Below, piece after piece: positions 34,557 to 47,015 of a stretch of DNA of 64,000 nucleotides (the stretch's first letter is position 1; each line of letters starts with the position of its first letter). This stretch comes from Aralia elata (Eukaryota > Streptophyta > Magnoliopsida > Apiales > Araliaceae), in contig CM068379.1 in assembly GCA_034770075.1 (NCBI GenBank), positions 27,837,506 to 27,901,505 of the forward strand. Reading direction: 5' to 3'. The notes below the pieces were generated by a model. It saw only the letters and a program-made list of their open reading frames with translations. It did not search any database and was not told the DNA's origin. A program made the position numbers and the translations under genes.

Positions 34557-35520
34557 GCATGCACATATAGAATACTATATTCTACCCGGATTGATTATAG
34601 ACTTTTATTCTAGTTTGGTTCACTAGAGCCACCAAGTGAACCAAAAGGTCAAACTTAGGGCGCAAGAATTAAATTTAAATATAACTATTACATTTAAACT
34701 CGGGCTCCATTACAAACAGGTCTTCTTGCGCTCCTTTATCTCCAATTCTTCAAAATAATTCTAGCTAATCCTATTACATAAACTATTTAAAATAAATAGA
34801 AACCTTGATCAGCAGTCAAGGGGAAGTACATAGGAGGAAGATAGAATTTACATCAAGAAAAAACTAGAAAAGACGAGGTACGCAGACCCCATTTATAAAA
34901 ACTCATTCATTCAAGCATCCTCTAAAATAAATCCAATCCCACATTGGTCAATAGTCCATAATTAATCCCTATTTATTATCATACATATCTCTATATGCAT
35001 CAATAAATAATATTCATCTCATAAATAATAAAACCATTCCATATATGCATTGATATCATTTAATGGGCAATATTAGTTACTATAAAATGCAATTTCAACT
35101 CCAATTAGTTATCATGGAATCCAATTCCAACTCTAATTAGTTATCATGAAATCCAATTCTAATTAAAATAAACTTCTTTATTTTAATCATATTCCAAATC
35201 AAAATAAACTCTTTTATTTTAATTTATCAAATTTTGAATAAAAATAAACTCCTTTATTTTTAATCAAATTCCAAATCAAAATAAACTTCTTTATTTTAAT
35301 TTATCCAATTTTGAATAAAAATAAACTCCTTTATTTTTAATCAAATTCCAAATCAAAATAAACTATTTTATTTTAATTTACAAAAATAAGAAAAATGAAG
35401 TCAACCCTTGATCATAAACCTTTAAAAGAAATAATCAAACAAGCCTTTAAGTCAAACTTCAAACTTAGAGTTATATAGTTTAAATATTAAACATTCTAAT
35501 TCTTAATCAAAAGTGATTCT

Positions 35521-35583
35521 GATGTAGTGGTAAGGCTTCCAACTTATAACCAATAGGTCAAGGGTTCAAAACCTTCTAGCTCC
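35521..35583 (+). other. tRNA-like/SINE-like segment in copia A leader
   Basis: GTAGTGGTAAGGC (box A-like) is followed about 40 bp later by GGTTCAAAACC (35563-35573), a good Pol III box B. The copy in B (48443-48507) is better preserved: a 7-base TTCAAAA loop between AGGG and CCCT, and a partly pairing acceptor (GGG...CCCC). It is antisense to the copia element. Confidence 0.35.
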
Positions 35584-35606
35584 AAATTAATTATTTCATT
35601 TTTAAA

Positions 35607-35766
35607 GTTGACCAGTCAGTGCCACGTCAGCAGTCAATAGTTGACCAGTCAGTGCCTCGTCAGCAGGCAACAGTTGACTAGTCAGCGCCACATCAGCAGC
35701 ATGTGCCACATCAGCAGTTAGTGCCACATCATCAGTTGACCAGTCAACGTTTGACCGTTGACTTTG
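35607..35766. repeat. W-box/ACGT minisatellite in copia A leader
   Basis: Repeats of GTTGACCAGTCA and GCCACGTCAGCA-like units, about five to six times, ending in GTTTGACCGTTGACTTTGACC. The motifs contain TTGAC(C/T) (W-box core) and CACGTCA (ACGT/TGACG core). The copia B equivalent is shorter (48531-48636). Confidence 0.75.
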
Positions 35767-35916
35767 ACCCTTTTTTTTTGAAAAAAAAGATTTAATAAAA
35801 ATAAACAAAATAAAATAAAATAATTTTACACAAACAGTTATGCCCAATTAAATTATTCTAAACACATATCAATGTATATACAGAATCAAAACAATTAATA
35901 ATTCGCATAAAGTTTG

Positions 35917-35929
35917 GCTCTTGATACCA
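35917..35929 (-). other. Primer binding site of copia A
   Basis: Minus strand TGGTATCAAGAGC: the iMet-type PBS with one inserted base relative to TGGTATCAGAGC (copia B has the intact form). It lies one base from the LTR start at 35931. Confidence 0.8.
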
Positions 35930-36352
35930 CTGTTAGGTTTGTATAACGCGAACATGCAATCAAATTACATAAATAAAGCGGAAGCGCGATAAAATCAGAT
36001 TTTAAAAATTTTATATAAACCATCACCATGATCTTTCTTTATGCACAATTATTAATTAAATGAAAGAGATAGAGATTAAGAAATTATACCCTCATAGAAC
36101 CGTGCTTCCTCAGGTACAAGTTCAACTCCAATTCGTTCGTGTTCTCCTTGAATTCCACCGATTAAATTCCTTCCTTTGATCGACATTAGCCACCCAAGTG
36201 TTTGGCCTCTAGAGGTGATCCACCAAAGAATAATATCTATTCAAGAAGATGGGTGTTGGCAAAACCCTAGTTTCTATCCGTATAGAAATTGCAAGTAATC
36301 TCCACAATTCTTATACAAGAGTGTGTAACAATAATCTATGATAAGATTTCTC

Positions 36353-36362
36353 TTATTTATAG
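36353..36362 (-). promoter_or_regulatory. TATA box of copia A LTR
   Basis: CTATAAATAA on the minus strand, preserved in the other two copies of this LTR (42461-42470 on the plus strand; 49213-49222). Confidence 0.6.
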
Positions 36363-36510
36363 ATGTAGGAAAACTCTTCCCTAAACTATTTAGGATTAGG
36401 GTTTCGATTCTAATTAAACTCCTTTAATTAAATTAAACTCCTAATCTAATTAAGAATTCATGAGAGAGTACTTCTATTAATTAATTTCCAATCCCTATTA
36501 GGAATTAAAT

Positions 36511-36532
36511 AATAGTAATAGTAGTAGTAGTA

Positions 36533-36577
<45 letters not shown>
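36511..36577. repeat. (TAG/TAA)n microsatellite in copia A LTR
   Basis: Trinucleotide run starting AATAGTAATAGTAG and continuing as about fifteen AAT units. It is much shorter in copia B (49371-49412) and nearly absent in the solo LTR (42297-42312), so its length is hypervariable between copies. Confidence 0.85.
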
Positions 36578-36578
<1 letters not shown>

Positions 36579-38438
36579 GACTCCTCTTATTAATTTATAT
36601 TTAATATTTCTAAAATATTAAATAATAAATATTAAGTTATTTAATTTATTCTATCTCTATAGATTAAATTAAATACAATTAATTTATTATTACAATTATG
36701 TCATTTATGTGACGCCCCCAAATCCTGGTTGCCTTAACCTCGAATTCGGTGCATCACTGTGCAACTCATAAAACATTCTATCAATAACTAATTGCGGAAT
36801 AATAGAAATATTTATATTGATATAACATAAATACTCTCGTCCCAAGTCTCGATACCAATACAAATACCTGACATAACATAGTACACACTATAATTAAGTC
36901 TTAATACAATACATCTGAATACATAATCTTAAATAAGTCTTAGTGCATAACAGAAATATAACATAGTAGGACAAAGCTAATTCGTAGCTTTGCCTTTGCC
37001 TTTATCCTTTCCAGAGCTCTCGCCTCTTTCGGTAACAACTGAAATGTTTTTAAAGAAAGTAAGGGTGAGCAACAAGTTTGCCCAGCAAGTATAACAACAA
37101 TGTTAATGAGAAGTCATGAGTAAAGTTTCTCAAGTTTCAGTTCAAATCTCTACTATTACTGGTAAGTTAGTATGGACTGGATGAATATCAAATGAATTCA
37201 AGGATTTCAAATTTTACAGTTGCAGGAATCACTATGTGGCCACTATGGCACTTACCTTCCATTAGAATTAACAGTATTACACTATTAACCCAAAAACAAC
37301 AAATACAGGTACAATAGGTGATCAGCCTAAAATACTCGGCATTATGCATAACCCTCAAACATTCAACTTGCGCGCATGTCGGCTCCCCGACTAAAAATAT
37401 AATTTTCCCTACTGTGAGGGTTGTTCATCTCTGCAAGGAGTTCGCACCAAAGCAATTGGTTTGGATCGCTTTCTAAATCACGAGTATTGGTCTAGCCGAA
37501 TCAAATGGCATTGACACTCTTCGTAAATAGTTCATGCATAATTTGAACTTAAAAGCTTTAACTATTTATGTCAAGAACATATCTTGAACACTTGTGCAAA
37601 TATTAAAGATTCACATAAGTATGGAATTCACACAATCATATATGTATTGCGTAAATATGAACTTTAAACATTAAATCGCATCCGTAAGAATATAGTCAAA
37701 TGAAGTTGATAAGCTTGTCTAGCACGAGGACTAGCAAGTGTTAGAGCACTTGCTCAAATTTAGATTGAGTAAGGTAGAAAACTTGCATTCAATATATAGA
37801 AAGAATGAAGTTAGGAAATTTGCACAATATAACTTGAGTAGGGCAATGAACTTGCCTTAAGTGCTTGCTAATAATTCGACGTTAATCGTCCTTCAAAAGT
37901 CCTACACATTTAAGTACATATCCACATACCAATTAGCCATATAATTGATGTCAAATATTAGTTTACATTACTCTATAAGGTTTCATTCTAATTAGAAACA
38001 TAATATCAAATAAGGTTACACACACTTGATACGATGTTTCGGCGTTTGCACAATGCACACTCGATTCGCCTCATTTGCATAAGTTTAGCATGCTCATACA
38101 CTTGTCTAGTTCATCATTGATTAATTCTAAGGGTTATTATAAACCATAATGTACAAGTTTTAGAACTTAAAACAATAACTTTTAGCGTTGGAAGCAATAC
38201 ACGTTACATACGTGCATGAACGATGCCCCATGTTTGCTTCTTAATGCACAATTGACCTAAAAATGGCCAATTTAGAAATTGATCAAGGCATTAAATTTCC
38301 ATTCTATATAATGGAAATTGTAGCTCTACTTCTTAGCTTTCCGAATCATCTTGAATCATCCAAAACGAAGTTCGTATGAGAAAGTTACGCCCATTTTACT
38401 AAAGGAGGTAAAAGCTGATTCTGGCCTAACATTGGCCC

Positions 38439-38525
38439 GGCGTATATACGCCCAAAATTTGCCTGTAACCAGCGTATATACGCCCAAGTGCAGAACTTTG
38501 GCGTAAAGCCAGTATATATACACCC
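38439..38525. repeat. Palindromic GCGTATATACGC motif array in solo LTR
   Basis: GGCGTATATACGCC (perfect 14-bp palindrome) at 38439-38452, GCGTATATACGC at 38472-38483, and a decayed AGTATATATACACC at about 38511. Each is followed by CCAA. The array is located in the LTR much as the GCCGGGGCGA array is in El2. Confidence 0.8.
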
Positions 38526-39488
38526 AAGCCCACTTTTGTTCTTCCCCGAATTTTTAGCATGCTCTGTTTTTGCTATCTTACTACAAAGCTGATAACTTCT
38601 TCGTTATAAGTCGGAATTAGACCATTTCAGAGGCTATGGAAAGCTTATAACATGCTCTCCAAAACCATCATGAATTCATAATATTATAGATGCTTTAATA
38701 AATCAAAATAGTGGCTCCAAAGAGCCTAGTCTAACTAGTTTTCAGCGAAACTCAAACTTAGGCCAATTCATTCTTCCTCTTTGTGTCTTAGCTATTATGC
38801 AACAAGTCAATATGACTTAAAACATGCTTCTATTGCTAATATAAGCAACATAACATCCTTTTATTAATTAATCAACACCTAGTTCTCAAGTTCTTAGAGA
38901 AATTCTTCTCTTGGACATTAAATCAAACGGTTTGTGGGCATGGCTTATTGGAGCAGAGTTTAATTATGTTCTAGTCCAGATTTCTAAATGAAATCATTAC
39001 CCACAACTTCAGAACACATAATGGTCATACACAACCAAACATACAACCAACAATAGACTACATTTTTATCAAAGCATACGAATTGTCCATATCAGTCCAT
39101 AAATGTCCATAACAGTCCATTCTTGCTCCTTATGCAAAGGTTTTGATTCTCATTCATTGTTCCACTTTCAGTGATTATTAACAAGGCTTTTACAGAGTTA
39201 ACAACATTCATACATGTTCATGAACCAACTAAGCAATTTCAGCAACATATACTCCCACAAAGCAATCAATAACAAACTGAAAACTTAAAACAACAATGGA
39301 AATGAACTAGGCTCCATAACACTAACCTCTTAAAGCTCGTTCTATGGTGCTAGAGAGATTGATTACAGCTACTACCATACTTCTTCTCCTTCCTCAAATC
39401 ACCCGTATACCAACTCTCACAACTCTCTCTCAATTTTCAGTTTTAACTAAGCAACAATGGAAAGGAATGAATGAATGGAAAGGGAGGA

Positions 39489-39498
39489 GTATTTATAG
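39489..39498 (-). promoter_or_regulatory. TATA box of the Tekay-type solo LTR
   Basis: CTATAAATAC on the minus strand in a purine-rich context (GGAGGAG...), about 700 bp from the LTR start, an arrangement like El1's TATA. Confidence 0.55.
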
Positions 39499-41100
39499 AA
39501 GGAGTGAGCTGAGCTTCTTGGAGGTGGAGATAACTGAGCATGCCTTCAATTGCAGCTCCCCATTAATGGGAGAGTGAGCTTTGCTCCTCTCCATGGCTCG
39601 GGTACTCCCCTCTCTTCTTCCCAGCTGCTTTCTCTCCCTTTTCCTCCACCAAATGCAAGAATGGTTCCTCCCCATATATTCTTATTCTCTTGGTAGCTCC
39701 TCCTCCTTATTCCTTCCATCCGTATACCTCTTCCCCCTCCCAATGTTCAGCTGATTTTGTAACCCATTTCCCTCATGAGTCATGGGTTATGGGTTATGGG
39801 TCATGGGGTTGGGTCTTGGGTCGCTCCATGGGTTTGGGCCACCCTTAAGCAATTTGGGGCTTCTAATTAAATCCCAATTTGGCTAAAATAATATCCAACA
39901 CTTGGATTATTAATCCTCCACATACACGTTTTGACGAAAATAAGAAAAGTCGAAATAAACGAAAAAGACGTTTTTGGGGTGAATAGTGCTCACGAATAGT
40001 ATTATTAGCGATTTTTCTCCGAAATCACTTATTCATGCCACCCATTAACAATACTCATAAACATTGTAAACACATAATCTAGGTTATTATGTAACCTTTA
40101 AATACATACACAAAATTTATATTAATAAAAACTTATTCATTACATAATATTCATAAGTTTAAATTACAAGGTTATCCAAAATTCGCGGTCGTTACAATTT
40201 ACTTCTTAAATAAATATTTTCCTTTTGCGGTGTGACCCTTTAGGTTCTCCATATTAAACCGGTTGTGAATAAATCAATTAGAACAATTTTAATCTTATTT
40301 AAATAAATAAATTAAACTATTTAATTTATTTAAATAAATAACATTTATTCTACAATAAGGGTAAGCCCCCTTAGCGATCAACGACTTTCCAGATAATATA
40401 GATTTCAACATTAATCACAAAAGAACTTTTCAATGAATAGTTACCGTACAATTCAATCCTTCTACCATACAGTGTCCCAATTAAATATAAGACATGGAAT
40501 TACTGTCAAGTCTTATTTTATTTGATTATATGTATTTCGATTCCCAAATGCACAACTCTAAATAATGCAAATTAGAAACTCCTTTCTAATTTCATTCTGC
40601 CTTGGCCAAGGACTACTGAGTTGTCATTTATCGGATCACATAGGACATTCACATCTTTTACTAGATGTGGTAGATTCTTTGTTGATCATTCACTTATCTC
40701 CATGTACAACTTATTATATCCAATCATACCCTTTGATATACCCTAAAGGTTTTAAAGGACATGTCAAAGTATAACTCATCATACACAAGATACTATGATG
40801 ATTTCAAGTCTAAGGATCACTTGTACTACTATCACTAGAGGAATTCCTATTGACAGGCGAGTAAAACTCCATTAGGTATTCCTTAGCGAGCCACGTTCAG
40901 TGAACTTATTCTCTAATAAGCACCTACATATTTGCTTTAGTGTCTCCACACAAATGATTATGAGATCAATTATCCTCTTCTTAAGAGCAAGCAACGTATG
41001 CACTAATCTATCTGGATTCACTAATCCCCTTTTTAGTAATCCAACGATTAGGAACGATTTTAGTTTGTGAGCTATCTAGAATTTAGATCTCATTAGCATG

Positions 41101-42921
41101 TGAAAGTAGTATGCACACAAGCCAATCATATTTGATATGATGTAGCATATACTTTGTAATCTTATTCGTTTGTTAAAGGCATTTTACTTTATCTACATCG
41201 TGCTGTTATATTAAATGTGATTAACCCATAGTTTTGAGCAATGCTTTTAGAATCATGATGGTGATCATGCTAATATGATCTAAATTCTAGATAGCTCATA
41301 AACTAAAATCGTTCCTAATCGTTAGATTACTAAAAAGGGGATTAGTGAATCCGGATAGATTAATACATACATTGCTTACTCTTATGAAGAGGATGATTGA
41401 TCTCATAATCATTTGTGTGGAGACACTAAAACAAGTATGTAGGTGCTTATTAGAGAATAAGTTCACTGAACGTGGCTCGCTAAGGAATACCTAATGGAGT
41501 TTTACTCGCATGTCAATAGAAATTTCTCTAGTGATAGTAGTACAAGTGATCCTTAGACTTGAGATCATCATAGTATCTTGTGTATGATGAGTTATACTTT
41601 GATATGTCCCTTAAGACCCTTAAGGTATATCAAAGGGTATGATTGGGTATAATAAGTTATACATGGAGATAGGTGAATGATCAACAAAGAATCTACCACT
41701 TCTAGTAAAAGGAGAAAATGTCCTATGTGATTCGATAAATGACGACTCAGAAGTCTTTGGCCAAAGCAGAATAAAATTAGAAAGGGTTTCTAATTTGTAT
41801 TATCAGAGTTGTGCATTTGAGAATCGAAATACATATAATTAAATAAAATAAGACTTGATAGTAATTCCATGTCTTATATTTAATTGGGACATTGTATGGT
41901 AGAAGGATTGAATTGTACGGTAACTATTCACTGAAAGGTTCTTTTGTGATTAATGTTGAAATCTATATTATCTGAAAAGTCGTTGATCGCTAAGGGGGCT
42001 TACCCTTATTGTAGAATAAATATTATTTATTTAAATGAATTAAATAGTTTAATTTATTTATTTAAATAAGATTAGAATTGTTCTAATTGATTTATTCACA
42101 ACCGGTTTAATATGGAGAACCTAAAGGGTCACACCGCAAAAGAAAAATATTTGTTTAAGAAGTAAATGACATAATTGTAATAATAAGTTAAGTGTATTTA
42201 ATTTAATCTATGGAGATAAAATAAATTAAATAGCTTAATAGTTATTATTTAATATTTTGGAAATATTAAATATAAATTAATAAGAGGAGTCTTATTATTA
42301 TTATTACCATTACTATTATTTAATTCCTAATAGGGATTGGGAATTAATTAATAGAAGTACTCTCTCATAAATTCCTAATTGGATTAGGAGTTTAATTAAT
42401 TAAAGGAGTTTAATTAAAATAAAAACCCTAATCCTAATAGTTTAGGAGGGTTCCCTATATCTATAAATAAGAGGAGCCTTATTATGATTTAGGGTTAGAC
42501 AGTCAGACTATTATACAGTTACACACTCTTCCATAAGAATTGGAGAGAGAGAGTACTTGTAATTTTTATAGAGATAGAAACTAGGATTTTGTCAACACCC
42601 ATCTTCTTGAACAACAATTATTCGTTGGTGGATCACCTCTAGAGGCCAAACACTTGGGTGGCTAACGTTGATCAAAGGAAGGAATTTAATCGGTGAAATT
42701 TAAGGAGAGCGCAAAGGATTTGGAGGTGAACTCGTACCTGTGGAAGCATGGTTCTACAAGGGTATGATTCTCATACTTTATCTCTTTCGTTTAATTGATA
42801 ATTGAGCACATGGATGATCATGGTGATGGTTTGTAAGAAAAATTTTAAAATCCATTTTTATCGCGCTTCCGCACTATTTATGTAATTTGATTGCATGTTC
42901 GCGCCATATACAAACCTAACA
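41101..42921 (+). mobile_element. Solo LTR of the same copia family, inverted, inside copia A LTR
   Basis: Reads TGAAAGTAGTATGC ... AACCTAACA, the exact reverse-complement orientation of the LTR around it. Flanks are GCATG (41096-41100) and GCGTG (42922-42926), a 5-bp TSD with one mismatch. The host LTR resumes immediately (ATCACCATCATG). With the left part of the host LTR (40202-41100) it forms a long inverted repeat of about 0.9 kb per arm. Confidence 0.92.
42461..42470 (+). promoter_or_regulatory. TATA box of the copia solo LTR
   Basis: CTATAAATAA on the plus strand, equivalent to 36353-36362 and 49213-49222. Confidence 0.58.
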
Positions 42922-43091
42922 GCGTGATCACCATCATGATTCTAAAATTATTGCTCAAAACTATGAGTTTATCACATTTAATATAACAGTATTATATAGA
43001 TAATGTAAAATACCTTTAATAACCGAATAAGATTACAAAGTATATGCTATATCATATTAAATATGATTGGCTTGTGTACATACTACTTTTA

Positions 43092-43614
43092 GTTTAGACA
43101 ATTTTATCTTTACTGATTGTAGCATTGGCGTGTCATTCCTTATCAGTAGTATATCAATATATAATACTAGGAATGTCACAACACTCCCACTGACCCTTTT
43201 GTACACACTAGGTTCATTCTAGTTTTTGATAAAATCAAACTCTTTTGATTGTCTCATCAAAACGAATGTTTCATCTTTGAAAAGCTTGATTCAATCCATA
43301 AATGGATCATTGTAGCTTACATACACGATTTACTTCAACCTTTGAAACAAATTCCTATAGTTGTATCATACATACATTCTCCTCAAGTATTCATTGAGGA
43401 AGGACGTCTCCACATCCATTTGCCAGATTTCGTAATAAGCTACAATCACAAGCAAAATCCAAATAGACTTGAGCATTGCCCGGTAATAAGGTTTTATCAC
43501 ACTCAACTCCTTGACTTTATTTGAAACCTTTTCAACAGGCCTGGTCTTATAGGTCTCTACCTTGCCATATACCCTAGTCTTTCTCTTAAAGACCCATATA
43601 CACCCTTTAGGCAC
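43092..43614 (-). pseudogene. Copia B reverse transcriptase fragment
   Basis: Contains GCIWVFKRKTRVYGKVETYK, YEIWQMDVETSFLN (RT motif A region, QMDVKTAFLNG in relatives) and, after stops, FDFIKN*NEPSVYKRVSGS and FLVLYIDILLIRND. The last is the catalytic YVDD box reduced to YID, a three-base deletion removing one Asp. RT ends at 43092, where the copia A LTR begins. Confidence 0.85.
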
Positions 43615-43629
43615 TATGCCTTTCGGTGG

Positions 43630-44420
43630 AGTAACCAGAGTCTATATTTAGTTCTCATACATGGAGTCCATTTCAGATTTCATGGTCATCTGCCATTTCT
43701 CTGAGTATCTTCTACTCATAGCCTCATCGTATATAACTAGATCATCCTCCTCTATGATGTTTACCTCATCATCATCCTCTATGATGAATCCATACCTCCT
43801 AGGTATCTTCAGTACTCTTCTAGATTTACGATTTGGTTGTGGTACAATAGGTCTATCAAAGGTTCCTCGGTTTGACTGAAAGTTCTTTGTGGTTCTTGAA
43901 CTCCTTCAAGATCTATTACCCTTCCACTAGCTCTTAATGATAAACATTTTTATCCAAGAAGGCAACGTGTAGGATTATAGTAATAATACCCTAAACTTTC
44001 TTTAGGATATCCCACAAACCTGCAATTGTCATATTTTATCCCAAACTTATCTTTTGAAACCTTTTCACATAAGTTGGACAACCCCTTATCTTAACATACT
44101 TAAGACTAGGAATCCTCCCTATCCATAACTTTTATGGAGTCTTGGGGCTGGATTTTGAAGTTACCTTATTTTGTAGATATGCAGCCGTTTCTAGGGTATA
44201 ACCCCAGATGGATACTGGAATGTCGGTAAAAATCATTATTGACCGCACCATGTCCAACAAGGTACAAATTCTCCTTTTAGATACACCAATCAATTATTGT
44301 GTATCAGGAGGTGTCCATTATGAGAAAATACCATTTTGAGATGATCTAGAAACTTATTGCACAAGTATTCCTTCCTCGATCTGATCAAAGAATCTTAATA
44401 CTTTGTCAATTTGTTTCACT
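43630..44420 (-). pseudogene. Copia B integrase C-terminal region and pol linker
   Basis: The integrase end (as in copia A) continues here past 43945 into the linker: SLRASGRVIDLEGVQEPQ, IVPQPNRKSRRVLKIPRRYGF and DLVIYDEAMS. This matches the usual copia spacer (LEEVQ ... VRRS.R....P.RYG) between integrase and RT. Several stops. Confidence 0.75.
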
Positions 44421-44712
44421 TCTGAATTCTTTGAACCTTTCAAATGATTCAGACTTGTATTTCATCAAATACACATATTCAACTCTTTGAATGATCATCT
44501 CCTTTTCTTTTACTAGTTTGTTCAATTTACAAAATTATTTTTCATGTAGGTCAAGTTTACAAAGTCCATCAAGTGATCTTCCAGTTTCAAACAAAACATT
44601 ATCATTATAAATAGAACAACAATTGTTCTTAAATATAATACCAGAACCTTCTTTGTCCAACAACGGAAGTAATAATGTTTCTAAAGAGAACTGGAACATA
44701 ATAACAACTTAT

Positions 44713-46843
44713 TAACTTAATAGACTTGCTCGTAGGCATCGCTAAACTATAAGTTCCTACGGCTAATGTAGCAACCATTGCTCCATTCTCCACACGTAAG
44801 ATTACTTACTCTTTGTTTAGCTTTCTACTTCTACTTAGTCTCTACATTGGATTGCATATGTGAGAACTATAGCCGGTATCCAATACCCAAGTAGAACCTT
44901 GACTTACAGAAAGATTTATTTCAATCATGAACAAACCTATATCTGTAACCGAAGCTTCACTAAGCTTCTTCTGGTTAGCCTTTGCAAGATTCTGCTTACA
45001 GTTTTCTTTCCAGTGTCCAGGCTTATTGCAGTGGAAATAAACTCCTTTGCTATCCACATCAGTTTTTGTTCTTGTTATCCTTTGTTTTTGCCTTTCCTTA
45101 TACCTTCTTTGAATTTTTCTTCTTTTCAAAAGATCCTTTGGTCCCTACCAGTAAAAACTGGTCTTTCTTGGTTGAAAAATGACTCTCTACAGTTTTTAAC
45201 ATGTTTAAGCAACTCAGACAGGTTAACATATAGCTTATTCATGTGGAAATTCACAACAAATTGTGAGAAAGAGTCCGGAAGTGATTGCAAGATCAAATCT
45301 TGGATCAACTTTCCATCCTTGACAAAACTCTGTTGTCCTAATTGTTCAATCGAATTGATCATTTTAAGGACATGAGTCTGTACTGTAGTGCCATCGGTCA
45401 TTTTAGATTGGAAGAGCTCCTTAGATATCTAATATCTAGCAGTCCTAGTTTCCTCACCATTCAACACCTTGAAGGTGCATGAGTACAGTAGGAGCATCCA
45501 TAGTTGAAGCTCGTTACTCATGGATACGAGCATGATGCATTGAGCTAACTGTGCATCATCTTGTCAGTTTTTAAAAGTAGCAATCTCTTCCTCAGAGGCA
45601 TTGTCTGCAACCATTGCAGGGATAGGTGTATTAAGGATATAAGATAGCTTTTCAGCCTTGAGAACTATTCTCAGATTCCTTAACTAGTTCGTGTTATTTG
45701 GTCTAGTTATTAGCATCTAATATGCTCCGCAATGATAGTAAATTAGACATTGTAAAATTCTGTAAATGAATTAACTTAATAGACTTGCCCGTAGGCATCG
45801 CTAAACTATAAGTTCCTACGGCTAATGTAGCAACCATTGCTCCATTCTCCACACGTAAGATTACTTACTCTTTGTTTAGCTTTCTACTTCTGCTTAGTCT
45901 CTGCATTGGATTGCATATGTGAGAACTATAGTCGGTATCCAATACCCAAGTAGAACATTGACTTACAAAAAGATTTATTTCAATCATGAACAAACCTATA
46001 TCTGTAACCGAAGCTTCACTAAGCTTCTTCTGGTTAGCCTCTGCAAGATGCTCCTTACAGTTTTCTTTCTAGTGTCCAGGCTTATTGCAGTGGAAGCAAA
46101 CTCTTTTGCTATCTGCATCAGTTTTTGTTCTTATTATCCTTTGTTTTTAACTTTCCTTATACCTTCTTTGAATTATTCTTCTTTTCAAAAGATCTTTTGG
46201 TCCCTACTAGTAAGACTTGGTCTTTCTTGGTTGGAAAATGACTCTCTACAGTTTTTAACATGTTTAAGCAACTCAAGCAGGCTGACATATAGCTTATTCA
46301 TATGGAAATTCACAACCAATTGTGAGAAAGAGTCCGAAAGTAATTACAAGATCAAATCTTGAATCAACTTTCCATCCATGACAAAACCATGTTGTCCTAA
46401 TTGTTCAATAGAATTGATTATTTTAAGCACATGAGTCTATAGTGTAGTGCCATCGGTCATTCTAGATTGGACTCCTTATATATCTAAATCTAGCAGTCCT
46501 ACTTTCCTCACCATTCAACTCCTAGAAGGTGCAGGAGTACAGTAGGAGCATCCATATTTTCATGCTGACGCTGAAGCTCGTTACTCATGGATGCGAGCAT
46601 GATGCATTGAGCCAACTGTGTATCATCTTGTCACTTTTTAAAAGTAGCAATCTCTTCCTCAGAGGCATTGTCTGCAACCATTGCAGGGATAGGCGTATTA
46701 AGGATATAAGATAGCTTTTCAGCCTTGAGAACTATTCTCAGATTCCTTAACTAGTTCGTGTTATTTGGTCTAGTTATTAGCATCTAATATGCTCCGCAAT
46801 GATAGTAAATTAGACATTGTAAAATTCTGTAAATGAACTAACA
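44713..46843 (-). repeat. Tandem duplication of gag-protease block in copia B
   Basis: Block 44713-45772 (gag, knuckle HCNKPGHWKENC, protease DTGYSSHIC) is followed by a second, more diverged copy at 45773-46843. The join is at shared text AATTAACTTAATAGAC. The second copy has extra bases absent from the first (near 46556), so it was probably acquired from another family member or duplicated long ago. Neither copy keeps one open frame. Confidence 0.85.
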
Positions 46844-47015
46844 ATATTTTAGCATACATTCATTTTATTAATTACCAAAATAAATTAGGTCTTTATTTAA
46901 ATTGGTATCTCCCACTATTTTTCATCAAACTATATTACCCTCATTATATAGTTCGGCAATTCTAATTAAAGATTTGCTAGTGAGACTAAGGATCCCATTT
47001 CAAATGTATATAGCC

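Larger units (their letters stand above)
32025..35916 (-). mobile_element. Copia A: internal region, 3' half missing
   Basis: Minus-strand Ty1/copia interior running from the PBS at 35917-35929 leftward and ending abruptly at about 32025 within integrase, where Tat-like sequence begins. The shared TAAACA(C/T)TTTTATCC text at the border suggests a microhomology junction. It is collinear with copia B (43945-48777) at roughly 95% identity by eye. RT, RNase H and the left LTR are absent. Confidence 0.85.
36708..40196 (-). mobile_element. Tekay-type solo LTR (3489 bp) with perfect 5-bp TSD
   Basis: Starts TGTGACGCCCCC and ends ...GTCGTTACA, and is flanked by ATTTA at 36703-36707 and 40197-40201. 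Excision in silico restores the copia LTR sequence seen at 49540. There is no PBS, PPT or pol, so the element was reduced by LTR-LTR recombination. Orientation is minus, from its relation to the El1 and El2 LTRs. It shares with them the first 20 bases and the 'gagggttgttcatctc' block (37418-37440). The stretch 39340-39750 holds small open frames only. Confidence 0.93.
35931..43091 (-). mobile_element. Copia A right LTR, carrying two nested solo LTRs
   Basis: The LTR starts TGTTAGGTTTG (35931) and its pieces are 35931-36707, 40202-41100 and 42927-43091, about 1.84 kb in total once the insertions and duplicated target sites are removed. That equals the solo copy (1821 bp) and the B copy (1816 bp). 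The end reads ...ACTACTTTTA where the others read ...ACTACTTTCA, a C-to-T change in the terminal dinucleotide. It abuts RT coding sequence of copia B at 43092, so A appears to have inserted into B's RT. Confidence 0.85.

Noticed and set aside
39344..39743. Overlapping ORFs on both strands in the solo LTR
   Set aside because: Short, overlapping, low-complexity (purine/pyrimidine-rich) sequence around the LTR TATA region; no protein signature.
43091..43190. LTR border and PPT at ACAACACTCCCACTGACCC near 43180
   Set aside because: On inspection this is copia B RT coding sequence (SVYKRVSGSVVTFLVLYIDI). The true LTR end is at 43091, supported by the matching end at 57804 and the start at 41101.
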